From: DASZPL01 sp035550315
Lineage (GTDB): Bacteria; Actinomycetota; Actinomycetes; JAFAQI01
DNA length: 15,545 nucleotides
Direction: 5' to 3'
Assembly: GCA_035550315.1 (NCBI GenBank)
Contig: DASZPL010000039.1
Coordinates: forward strand, 1-15,545
Positions 1-6,843 of the stretch are shown here, piece by piece. The notes beneath the pieces were generated by a model. It was not told the origin of the DNA. It did no database searches and was given only the letters and a program-made list of their open reading frames with translations. Both the position numbers and the translations under genes were made by a program. The number at the start of each line of letters is the position of its first letter. Positions within the stretch are counted from its first letter, which is position 1.

Positions 1-1
1 C

Positions 2-877
2 GGCACCCTCGTGGTCGCCACCGATGCCGGTGACCGGGAGGAGCTGTCGGAGCTGCATGCGTTCCAGGCTTCGCTCGGCCTGGTCTCGTCGATCCTCACC
101 GGCCGCGAGTGCCGTAGCGCCGAGCCCCTGCTCAGCCCGGCGGTGCAGTCCGGGCTGCTCGTCGAGTCCGACCATTCGGTCGACAACCGAAAGCTCGGCC
201 GGGCGTTGCTGACCGCGACCCGGCAAGCCAGTGTCCGGCTGATCACGACCCGTTGCGGCGAGCTGATCGTCCATGGCGACCGCGTCACCGGCGTCCGGCT
301 GGAGGATCGTCGCGAGGTGCCAGCCGGAGTCGTCGTCCTGGCCGCCGGCCCGTGGTCGGCTGGCATCGACGGGCTGCCGCCGCACGCGCGTCCGCCAGTG
401 CGGCCGGTCAAAGGCCACATCCTCCGGCTACGCGCCACGTCGCACACGCCGTTGCCCACCCGCAGCATCCGCGGCTTCGTCAACGGCACCGAGGTCTACC
501 TGGTGCCGCGCACCAGCGGCGAGCTCGTAGTCGGCGCGACGGTCGAAGAAATGGGGTTCGACACGACGGTGCGCGCCGGTGCAGTTCGGGAGTTGCTGCG
601 TGACGCCAGGGCGGTGGTCCCGCTGATCGACGAGTTCGTCCTCGAGGAGACGACCACCGGGCTGCGGCCGGGCTCGCCGGACAACGCGCCGATCATTGGC
701 GAGGTCGAGCTCGACGGCCTCATCGTCGCGACCGGACATCACCGCAACGGCGTGCTGCTGACGCCGATCACGGCCGATTTGGTGACCGGCCTCGTCGTCG
801 GTGAGACCGCCGAGCTTGCGGCGTTGTACGAGCTGTGCTCGCCCGGTCGGTTCGCAACGATTGGAGCGGTCGGATGA
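2..877 (+). CDS. thiO: Glycine oxidase ThiO, 5'-truncated by the window edge
   Basis: FAD-dependent oxidase of the DAO fold. It oxidises glycine to the imine (dehydroglycine) used to build the thiazole ring of thiamine, in the cytoplasm. The reading frame is open from base 2, so the N-terminal dinucleotide-binding GxGxxG is outside the window and 291 codons remain. Visible family marks are VVVLAAGPWS (a second FAD-contact strand), RPVKGHILRL, VYLVPRTSGELVVGATVEEMG, and the C-terminal TTGLRPGSPDNAPIIG followed by ATGHHRNGVLLTPITA, which closes over the flavin. The stop overlaps the thiS start as ATGA (874-877), so thiS is probably translated by re-initiation. ThiS and thiG follow directly, which fixes the role as ThiO rather than another DAO-family oxidase. 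Confidence 0.93.
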   Translation, partial: GTLVVATDAGDREELSELHAFQASLGLVSSILTGRECRSAEPLLSPAVQSGLLVESDHSVDNRKLGRALLTATRQASVRLITTRCGELIVHGDRVTGVRLEDRREVPAGVVVLAAGPWSAGIDGLPPHARPPVRPVKGHILRLRATSHTPLPTRSIRGFVNGTEVYLVPRTSGELVVGATVEEMGFDTTVRAGAVRELLRDARAVVPLIDEFVLEETTTGLRPGSPDNAPIIGEVELDGLIVATGHHRNGVLLTPITADLVTGLVVGETAELAALYELCSPGRFATIGAVG

Positions 878-1095
878 CCTCGCAGCCGGACTTCGTCGAC
901 GTGACCGTCAACGGCGAGGCCCGCGGCGTCTTGGCAGCGACGTTGCTCGCCGACCTCGTCCACGAGCTGAGCCCGACCGGCGCGGGCTGCGCCGTCGCCG
1001 TCAACGGCGAGGTCGCGCCGCGCGCCGACTGGCGCCACCGGGTGGTCGCGCCGGGTGACCAGATCGAAATCCTGACCGCCGTGCAAGGAGGCTGA
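874..1095 (+). CDS. thiS: Sulfur carrier protein ThiS
   Basis: Small ubiquitin-like protein of 73 residues. Its C-terminal Gly-Gly is adenylated and converted to a thiocarboxylate, which hands sulfur to ThiG for thiazole formation. The sequence shows the expected length, the VTVNGEARG opening strand, the AVAVNGEVAPRADW segment, the GDQIEILTAVQGG end and the terminal GG. I chose the ATG at 874 because it sits in the ATGA overlap with thiO. A longer in-frame start at 835 would lie inside thiO and add residues unlike the family. The GGA GGC codons of the terminal Gly-Gly are also the Shine-Dalgarno core of thiG (AAGGAGG, 1085-1091). Confidence 0.93.
   Translation: MTSQPDFVDVTVNGEARGVLAATLLADLVHELSPTGAGCAVAVNGEVAPRADWRHRVVAPGDQIEILTAVQGG
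1085..1091 (+). promoter_or_regulatory. thiG ribosome binding site inside the Gly-Gly codons of thiS
   Basis: AAGGAGG is a full Shine-Dalgarno match, eight bases before the GTG start of thiG. It is made from the last three sense codons of thiS (CAA GGA GGC), so the catalytic C-terminal Gly-Gly of ThiS and the thiG ribosome binding site are the same bases. Confidence 0.8.
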
Positions 1096-1099
1096 AGCC

Positions 1100-1870
1100 G
1101 TGGACGACCCGTTTGTCATCGCCGGCGAGTCGCTGTCGTCCCGGCTGATCATGGGCACCGGCGGCGCGACGAGTCTCGACGCGCTGGAAGCCGCATTGGT
1201 TGCCAGCGGCACGGAGCTGACGACGGTCGCGATGCGGCGGATCGATCCCGGCGCGCAAGGCTCGGTGCTCGACGTCATCCGGCGACACGGCATCCGGCCG
1301 CTCCCGAACACCGCCGGATGCGCCACCGCGGCCGAAGCGATCCTGACCGCGAAGCTGGCCCGCGACGCACTGGACACCGACTGGGTGAAGCTCGAGGTCA
1401 TCGCCGACGAGCGGACGCTGCTGCCGGATCCGATCGAGCTGCTCGAGGCCGCCGAGCGACTGGTCGCCGACGGTTTCACGGTGTTGCCGTACACCAACGA
1501 CGACCCGGTCCTCGCCGCCCGGCTCGAGGCCGTCGGATGCGCCGCCGTCATGCCGTTGGGCGCGCCGATCGGCTCCGGCCTCGGCATCCGCAACCCGCAC
1601 AACATCTCGATGATCACCGAGGCCGCGAACGTGCCGGTCGTGCTCGACGCCGGCATCGGTACGGCGAGCGATGCGGCCCTCGCGATGGAGCTCGGCTGCG
1701 ACGGAGTGCTGGTCGCGTCGGCGGTGACCCGCGCGCACGAGCCCGCGTTGATGGCCCAGGCGATCGCGCAGGCGGTCACGGCGGGCCGGGCGGCGCGGCT
1801 GGCCGGGCGGATGCCGCGCCGCTGGCACGCCCATGCGTCGTCGCCGATGCACGGCCGGCTGGGCGAGTAA
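1100..1870 (+). CDS. thiG: Thiazole synthase ThiG
   Basis: TIM-barrel enzyme that condenses 1-deoxy-D-xylulose 5-phosphate, ThiS thiocarboxylate and dehydroglycine into the thiazole phosphate of thiamine. It has 256 residues, normal for the family. Visible marks are LIMGTGG near residues 17-22, the Schiff-base lysine K97 in WVKLEV, PLGAPIGSGLGIRNP at about 152-166 and the phosphate-binding VLDAGIGTASDAA at 181-193. The start is GTG at 1100, eight bases after AAGGAGG (1085-1091), which lies in the last codons of thiS; only 4 nt separate thiS and thiG. The last ten or so residues are a histidine- and arginine-rich tail beyond the barrel. A 6-bp hairpin follows the stop. Confidence 0.95.
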   Translation: MDDPFVIAGESLSSRLIMGTGGATSLDALEAALVASGTELTTVAMRRIDPGAQGSVLDVIRRHGIRPLPNTAGCATAAEAILTAKLARDALDTDWVKLEVIADERTLLPDPIELLEAAERLVADGFTVLPYTNDDPVLAARLEAVGCAAVMPLGAPIGSGLGIRNPHNISMITEAANVPVVLDAGIGTASDAALAMELGCDGVLVASAVTRAHEPALMAQAIAQAVTAGRAARLAGRMPRRWHAHASSPMHGRLGE

Positions 1871-1873
1871 CCG

Positions 1874-1889
1874 GCAACTGCTGAGTTGC
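1874..1889 (+). terminator. Small hairpin after thiG, possible weak terminator
   Basis: GCAACT (1874-1879) and AGTTGC (1884-1889) pair perfectly around a GCTG loop, 3 nt after the thiG stop. There is no T-run behind it and the stem is only 6 bp, so this may be a transcript-end stabiliser, a Rho-assisted site or chance. Confidence 0.35.
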
Positions 1890-1958
1890 GCTGGCGAGAT
1901 CGTGCGTTGTGGTCGAAAGTGAGGGGACGACATAGCCAGGCGGTCTTGAGGAGGCAGC

Positions 1959-2843
1959 ATGCCCGTAGGTGCCGGCAACGGCGTGACCGAAGTCGTGGAT
2001 CGGCTGGAGAACGCCGGGCACCTTGATCCTGCGGTCGGCGTGGTACGCCGGATCCTGCAGCAGGCGCTTCGATCACAGCGCGGCCGTGACCTGCTGCACG
2101 GTGTCTGGCTCGGCCACCCGTTGCATCCGATGCTCACCGACGTGCCGATCGGCTGCTGGACCGCCGCCGCCGTGCTCGACGCGCTGCCCGGCACCGGGCA
2201 TGGCGCCGGCACGCTGATCGCGACCGGCTGCGCCGCTTACGTGCCGACGGTCGCCGCCGGGTGGGCGGACTGGTCTCAGCTGCACGAGCAGCAGCAGCGG
2301 GTCGGCCTGGTGCACGCGGCGGTGGCCGGCGTTGCGTTCACCTGTTACGGCGCGTCACTCGCGGCTCGCGCCCGGGGCCGGAGCTGGCGGGGCAAGGCAT
2401 GGTCCTACTCCGGGCTCGCCGTGATCGGGGTCGCCGGCTACCTCGGCGGCCATCTCGCCTATCGGCAGGCCGCCGGCGTAAATCACGTGGAAGCCGTGCC
2501 GCACCTGTTCCCGGACGGCTGGCACAGCCTCGGCCCGATCCATGAGCTGCCCGACGGCGAGCTCTGCCAGCGCGAGGTCGACGGCGTCGACCTGCTGGTC
2601 GTGCGGCGCGGCCAGCACGTCGACGTGCTGGCCGACACCTGCTCCCACCTGGCGGCACCGCTGTCCGAGGGCAGTTTCGCCGCCGAGCAGGGACAGGGCT
2701 GCGTGGTGTGCCCGTGGCACGGCTCGACGTTCCGGCTGGCCGACGGCGCGGTCGTCCACGGCCCGGCGACGGCGCCGATCCCGCGGTTCGCCACGCGGAT
2801 CATCGACGGCGTACTGGAGGTCAGCCTGCCGGACGCCGGCTGA
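1959..2843 (+). CDS. DUF2231 membrane domain fused to a Rieske [2Fe-2S] domain
   Basis: Probable membrane-anchored iron-sulfur redox protein of 294 residues. Residues ~45-170 form a DUF2231-like membrane domain with the hallmark HPLHPMLTDVPIG (53-65) and about four hydrophobic helices (roughly 64-77, 84-101, 116-136, 151-169). Residues ~185-290 form a Rieske domain: cluster ligands C228-x-H230 and C251-x2-H254, with CPWHGSTF following the usual CPWHG box. Start ATG 1959 is preceded by GAGGAGG (1948-1954) at short spacing. It is separated from thiG by 88 nt and is probably its own unit. The redox partner is not shown: no oxygenase or cytochrome bc gene is near, so its physiological role is unknown. 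It converges with the next gene, 4 nt between stop codons. Confidence 0.85.
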   Translation: MPVGAGNGVTEVVDRLENAGHLDPAVGVVRRILQQALRSQRGRDLLHGVWLGHPLHPMLTDVPIGCWTAAAVLDALPGTGHGAGTLIATGCAAYVPTVAAGWADWSQLHEQQQRVGLVHAAVAGVAFTCYGASLAARARGRSWRGKAWSYSGLAVIGVAGYLGGHLAYRQAAGVNHVEAVPHLFPDGWHSLGPIHELPDGELCQREVDGVDLLVVRRGQHVDVLADTCSHLAAPLSEGSFAAEQGQGCVVCPWHGSTFRLADGAVVHGPATAPIPRFATRIIDGVLEVSLPDAG

Positions 2844-2860
2844 CCCGCTAGCGCCGGCGT
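2833..2860. terminator. Bidirectional hairpin across two convergent gene ends
   Basis: ACGCCGGC (2833-2840) pairs with GCCGGCGT (2853-2860) as an 8-bp all-matched stem, with a 12-nt loop holding both stop codons (TGA of the Rieske gene, TAG of the dehydrogenase on the other strand). One arm is coding in each gene. No T-run is present on either strand, so termination efficiency is uncertain. Confidence 0.55.
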
Positions 2861-3852
2861 TCGATCAGCGGCGGCAGGCCGTTGACGACGTCGTTGACCG
2901 GCTCACCCGCCGTCGCCCGGCGGACGTTCTCGACGACGTTCGCGATCAGCCGGGCCTGGGCCTGCGCGCTTGCGCCGGCGGCGTGGGGTGAGAGCAGCAG
3001 CCGGTCCTCGCCGCGCAACGGTGAGTCGGCGGGAAGCGGCTCGGTGGCGAAGACGTCGAGGGCAGCGCCGGCGATCCGGCCGTCGCGCACGGCCGCCAGC
3101 AGCGCCGCCTCGTCGACGATGCCGCCGCGGGCAGCGTTCACCAGCATCGCGCCAGGCGGCAGCAGCGCCAGCTGCTGCTCCGAGATCAAGTTGCGCGTCT
3201 CGGGGCCGAGCGCCACCACCACGACCAGGACCTGGGCATGCGCCAGCAGCTCGTCGAGTGGCAGCCACCGCGCGCCGCCAGCGGCCTCTGGCGGCCGCTG
3301 CGTCCGGCTCCAGTGCGCCACGTCGCAGCCCAGCGCCACGAACCGGCTGGCGCACTCCCGGCCGATCGGACCCATTCCGATCACGCCCACCCGGCGACCG
3401 GCCAGCTCGCCGCCGCCGCGGCGCGCCAGCTCCAGCTGAGGCCATCGGCCGGCCCGCAGCTCGGCGTCGGCGTACGCCAAGGAGCGCAGCACCGCGAAGG
3501 TCGCGCCGACGCACCACTCCGCGACGCTGACCGCGTTGGCCGACCCGGCGTTGGCCAGCGGTACGCCGGCCGCGGTCAGCGCCGGCGCGTCGATGGCGTC
3601 GACGCCAGCGCTCGGCTGCTGCACGAACGCCAGTCGCCGCGCGGCCGCGATCACGCCGGCGTCGAGCGCCAGCCCGCCGCTCCAGTCACCGAGCACGATC
3701 TCGGCGTCCTCGGCGGCCGCGGCGACCTCGGCGGCGGTGCGTTCGGCGGGCACGACCAGCTCGACCGGCACGTCGGCGAACAGCGCGGTGAGCAGCTCGA
3801 CCGGCAGCGGCGGCAGCGCGAGCAGCTTCCAGGGCGGGGCGGCGGCGGACAT
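2848..3852 (-). CDS. D-2-hydroxyacid dehydrogenase (NAD(P)-dependent)
   Basis: Cytoplasmic oxidoreductase of the D-isomer 2-hydroxyacid dehydrogenase family, interconverting a 2-oxoacid and its D-2-hydroxyacid; 334 residues, normal length. The Rossmann cofactor motif is VGVIGMGPIGRE (GxGxxG at 159-164). The catalytic triad is visible: R242 in NAARGGIVDE, E271 in DVFATEPL and H290 in LSPHAAG. Substrate cannot be read from sequence: glyoxylate, hydroxypyruvate or a branched 2-oxoacid are all possible. The aromatic-rich PSAGVDAID loop (80-88) is the usual substrate-side loop. Start ATG 3852 has only a weak GGCGGG upstream. It is divergent from the LysM gene, sharing a 111-nt intergenic region. 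Confidence 0.88.
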   Translation of the reverse strand: MSAAAPPWKLLALPPLPVELLTALFADVPVELVVPAERTAAEVAAAAEDAEIVLGDWSGGLALDAGVIAAARRLAFVQQPSAGVDAIDAPALTAAGVPLANAGSANAVSVAEWCVGATFAVLRSLAYADAELRAGRWPQLELARRGGGELAGRRVGVIGMGPIGRECASRFVALGCDVAHWSRTQRPPEAAGGARWLPLDELLAHAQVLVVVVALGPETRNLISEQQLALLPPGAMLVNAARGGIVDEAALLAAVRDGRIAGAALDVFATEPLPADSPLRGEDRLLLSPHAAGASAQAQARLIANVVENVRRATAGEPVNDVVNGLPPLIERRR

Positions 3853-3895
3853 CCCGCCGATCGTGCCAGAAAACCGCTCACCACATCCGTCCCAC

Positions 3896-3925
3896 TTGTC
3901 ACATGCGTCACAGCAGGGCTATCGT
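3896..3925 (+). promoter_or_regulatory. Sigma-70-type promoter of the LysM-transglycosylase gene
   Basis: TTGTCA (3896-3901) and TATCGT (3920-3925) are separated by 18 bp, matching the -35/-10 consensus at 5/6 and 4/6 positions. This is the best-formed two-part promoter in the window. A start point near 3932 would leave a leader of about 32 nt carrying GGGAGG (3951-3956), 7 nt before ATG 3964. CCTC (3944-3947) can pair with GAGG (3953-3956) and partly hide that ribosome binding site. Confidence 0.6.
3898..3915 (+). promoter_or_regulatory. GTCACA direct repeat, candidate MtrA-type operator
   Basis: Two adjacent 9-bp units, GTCACATGC and GTCACAGCA, share GTCACA and overlap the -35 element and spacer of the promoter. 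Direct repeats of a GTCACA-type 9-mer are what I recall being reported for MtrA, the OmpR-family regulator of cell-wall hydrolases and replication in mycobacteria. The downstream gene is a cell-wall hydrolase, which fits. Binding is inference. Confidence 0.45.
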
Positions 3926-3963
3926 GACCGCTCGCGGCTAGCCCCTCTTCGGGAGGACACGCA

Positions 3964-4908
3964 ATGCGTCGTCTTGCTGCGGCCCTTCGACGTCTCGGTT
4001 CGCTGATCTGGCGGCGGCGGGTGATCGCGCTGCCCGTGTTGCTGGCGGCCGCGGTCACCGCGTCCGCGTCCGGGTACGCGCTGATCACGGTGCGACCCGG
4101 TGACACGCTCTCGGCGCTCGCCGCGCGCTACCACACGACGGTCGCCCGGCTGATCGCGCTGAACCACCTGCCCGGCAACGGCGACCTGATCTACGCCGGC
4201 AGCCAACTGCGGGTGCCGGGCGCTGGCCACCACCATCACCGTCACCACCATCACCACCGGCAGGTCGCGCACTACACCGTGCAGCCCGGCGACACGCTCT
4301 ACGGACTGGCGGCGCGGTTCCACGCCAACCCCGCGGTGATCGCCCGCCGCAACCACCTGCCGTCGTCGTTGGTGATCATGATCGGCCAGCGGCTGGCAAT
4401 CCCCCACCACCGCCACCACGGCCACCACCGGCGGCATGCCGCGCACCACCGCGTCGGCGGCGGGGGCGGCCGCGCGTTCCGGCAGGAGCGGCGCATCCTC
4501 GCCCACCACGCGGAGCCGTCGCGCAACGCGGTCGCCGGCCTGATCCGGGCCACCGCCCAGCGCTGGCATGTCGATCCGCGGCTGGCGCTCGCGATCTCCT
4601 GGCAGGAGGCCGGCTTCAACATGCGCGAGGTGTCGGCGACCGGCGCGATCGGCGCGATGCAGGTCATGCCCGGCACGGCGCGGTACGTCGCCGCCGACAT
4701 CGTGCACCGCCCGCTGAACCTCTACGACGCGCAGGACAACGTGACCGCCGGCGTGGCGCTGGTGGCGGTGCTGGTGCGCGAGGCATCGTCGGAGCGGCAG
4801 GCCGTCGCGGGCTACTACCAGGGCCTGCAGTCGGTGCGCGACCACGGCATGTTCCGCAGCACCCGGCAGTACGTCGCCAACGTGTTGGCGCTCCGCGACC
4901 GCTTCTAG
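3964..4908 (+). CDS. Secreted LysM-lytic transglycosylase with histidine-rich linkers
   Basis: Exported peptidoglycan hydrolase of 314 residues. Residues 1-36 look like a signal peptide or anchor: arginine-rich start, hydrophobic 20-32, possible AxA site ASA at 33-35. Two LysM peptidoglycan-binding repeats follow (about 39-85 with VRPGDTLSALAARYHT, and 103-147 with VQPGDTLYGLAARFHA). The C-terminal part (~185-300) is an SLT-type lytic transglycosylase: catalytic E215 in SWQEAGFN, then GAIGAMQVMPGTA (227-239), and AGYYQG at 282-287. Linker 1 (89-99) has 9 His in 11 residues, and linker 2 (148-163) has 9 in 16. It is followed 9 nt later by the PASTA kinase region, so wall cutting and wall sensing sit side by side. 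Confidence 0.9.
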   Translation: MRRLAAALRRLGSLIWRRRVIALPVLLAAAVTASASGYALITVRPGDTLSALAARYHTTVARLIALNHLPGNGDLIYAGSQLRVPGAGHHHHRHHHHHRQVAHYTVQPGDTLYGLAARFHANPAVIARRNHLPSSLVIMIGQRLAIPHHRHHGHHRRHAAHHRVGGGGGRAFRQERRILAHHAEPSRNAVAGLIRATAQRWHVDPRLALAISWQEAGFNMREVSATGAIGAMQVMPGTARYVAADIVHRPLNLYDAQDNVTAGVALVAVLVREASSERQAVAGYYQGLQSVRDHGMFRSTRQYVANVLALRDRF

Positions 4909-4940
4909 CGCGCCCTCATGGCCAGCCGACCTTCCGCTCC

Positions 4941-4946
4941 TACACT
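4941..4946 (+). promoter_or_regulatory. -10 element TACACT for a leaderless kinase transcript
   Basis: TACACT fits the actinobacterial TANNNT -10 form and ends 7 nt before ATG 4954, so transcription would begin at the A of the start codon. No convincing -35 and no Shine-Dalgarno sequence are present. Confidence 0.5.
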
Positions 4947-4953
4947 CTCGCTG

Positions 4954-6843
4954 ATGGATGCGACGCCGGGCGATCCGATGCTCGGCCGCTTGCTCGACGG
5001 CCGCTACGCCGTCGAGGCATTCATCGCCCACGGCGGCATGGCGTCGGTCTACCTCGCCACCGACAACCGGCTGGAGCGGCGGGTTGCGGTGAAGGTGATG
5101 CACGCGCATCTCGCGGACGACCCCGAGACCGCGGCGCGGTTCCAGCGCGAGGCCCGCTCGGCCGCCCGGCTGTCACACCCGGACATCGTCGCGGTCTACG
5201 ACCAGGGCACCGAGGGCGGCCGCGCCTTCCTGGTGATGGAGTACGTCGCCGGAGCCAACCTGCGGGAGGTGCTGCGCGACCGCGGCCGGCTGCGCCCCGG
5301 GCAGGCGGTCGCGGTGATGGATCACATGCTCGCCGCGCTTGCCGCCGCCCACCGCGCGGGCCTGGTGCACCGCGACGTCAAGCCCGAGAACGTGCTGGTG
5401 ACCGCCGACGGGCGGGTGAAGGTCGCCGACTTCGGGCTCGCCCGCGCGGTGTCCGGCACCACGGTCACGACGACCGGCGCGATCCTGCTGGGCACCGCGG
5501 CGTACCTCGCGCCCGAGCAGTTCGAGGACGGCGTCGCCGACGAGCGCTCCGACGTGTACTCGGCCGGCATCGTGCTCTACGAGATGCTGACCGGCGCGCC
5601 GCCGTACAGCGGCGACAGCGCCCTCGCGGTGCTGCGCCGGCACGTCACCGAGGCCGTCCCCGCGCCGAGCGCGCGGGCGTCGGAGATCCCGCCGCAGCTC
5701 GATGCGCTGGTCACCTGGGCCACCTCGCGCGACCCGCGGCAGCGGCCGGCCAACGCCGGCGAGTTCCACGCCTCGCTGGTGGACGTCCGCGACCGGCTCG
5801 CCCTGCACGACGGCGTGCCCGGCCTGCCGGTCGCCGCCACGTCGCGGATCGGCGCCGCCTCCACCGCGGTGCTCAGCGGCCCGCCGTCGACCCAGATCGG
5901 CGATCGCCCCGACGACACGCTCGACGGCCTGATGGGGGGCGGACCGCCGCCGCCCGGCCGGGTTCGTCGCCGGCGGGGGCCATGGCTGCTGCTCGCACTC
6001 GTGGCCGCGATCGCGGCCGCGGTCGTGCTCGGCTGGTGGTTCGCGGTCGGTCGCTACACCCACACGCCGAGCCTGCTCAACAAGACGAAGTCGGTCGCCG
6101 AGACCCAGCTGAAGGCGGCCGGGCTGCACGTCAAGTGGCTGCCGTCGGTGCACAGCGCGACGGTGAAGGCCGGTCGGGTGGCGTCCGAGTCGCCCGGCCC
6201 GGGCGACCGGATCGGCAACGGCGGCACGGTCAAGCTGCGGCTGTCGTTGGGCCCGGTGACCCACCCGGTGCCACGGACGGCCGGCGACACCGTCGGGCAG
6301 GCGCAGGATTCGCTGCGAGCCCTTGACCTGCACGTGAAGCAGACGGTGCATCGCTTCAGCACGTCGGTCGCCAAGGGCCGAGTCGTCGGCACCGAGCCCG
6401 GCGCCAACACCACGGTCAACGCCGGCGACGGTGTCACGCTGATCGTCAGCAAGGGACCGCAGCTGATCCCGGTGCCGCCGGTCGACGGCCAGTCGGCGAA
6501 GGACGCGATCGCCGCGCTGCACGGCGCCGACTTCGCCGTGAACCGGGTCGACGCCTTCAACGACCAGGTCCCGGCCGGCCAGGTGATCTCGTCCTCGCCG
6601 CGGCAGGGACACAACGCGGCGAAGGGCTCGACCATCACGCTGACCGTGTCGAAGGGCCCGCAACTGGTCGCCGTACCGAACGTCGACGGCCTGCCGATCG
6701 GCCAAGCGGTACGCCGCATCCATGACGCCGGGTTCAATCCAAACCCGAAGCTCTTCGCGCCGGGCGGTCCACAACAAGTGTTCCGCTACAGCCCATCGAG
6801 CCCGCAGCCGAAAGGCACGACCATCGAGCTCGACTACTACTGA
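4954..6843 (+). CDS. Membrane Ser/Thr protein kinase with four PASTA domains
   Basis: Eukaryotic-type kinase with an extracellular wall-sensing part, 629 residues from this start. Kinase domain: ATP lysine K47 (VAVKVM), HRDVKPEN at 139-146 with catalytic D141, DFG at 159-161, a Thr-rich activation loop (SGTTVTTTG) likely to be autophosphorylated, and APE at 186-188. An arginine patch and one membrane helix (~342-364) follow. Then come four PASTA units (about 365-433, 434-502, 503-569, 570-629), which in this family bind muropeptides or lipid II. An upstream ATG at 4918 gives 641 residues but lacks a ribosome binding site; ATG 4954 lies 7 nt after TACACT and gives the usual short lead into GRLLDGRYAVE. 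The 3' end overlaps terC by 7 nt. I cannot say from sequence whether it is the PknB or the PknL orthologue. Confidence 0.92.
   Translation: MDATPGDPMLGRLLDGRYAVEAFIAHGGMASVYLATDNRLERRVAVKVMHAHLADDPETAARFQREARSAARLSHPDIVAVYDQGTEGGRAFLVMEYVAGANLREVLRDRGRLRPGQAVAVMDHMLAALAAAHRAGLVHRDVKPENVLVTADGRVKVADFGLARAVSGTTVTTTGAILLGTAAYLAPEQFEDGVADERSDVYSAGIVLYEMLTGAPPYSGDSALAVLRRHVTEAVPAPSARASEIPPQLDALVTWATSRDPRQRPANAGEFHASLVDVRDRLALHDGVPGLPVAATSRIGAASTAVLSGPPSTQIGDRPDDTLDGLMGGGPPPPGRVRRRRGPWLLLALVAAIAAAVVLGWWFAVGRYTHTPSLLNKTKSVAETQLKAAGLHVKWLPSVHSATVKAGRVASESPGPGDRIGNGGTVKLRLSLGPVTHPVPRTAGDTVGQAQDSLRALDLHVKQTVHRFSTSVAKGRVVGTEPGANTTVNAGDGVTLIVSKGPQLIPVPPVDGQSAKDAIAALHGADFAVNRVDAFNDQVPAGQVISSSPRQGHNAAKGSTITLTVSKGPQLVAVPNVDGLPIGQAVRRIHDAGFNPNPKLFAPGGPQQVFRYSPSSPQPKGTTIELDYY

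Noticed and set aside
739..2212. Long minus-strand frames opposite thiO, thiS and thiG.
   Set aside because: Low-complexity Ala/Arg/Ser products; all real motifs are on the plus strand.
3853..3963. A c-di-AMP (ydaO) riboswitch ahead of the LysM hydrolase, as found before many actinobacterial wall hydrolases.
   Set aside because: The leader after the predicted start is only about 32 nt, and the conserved ydaO sequence blocks are not present.
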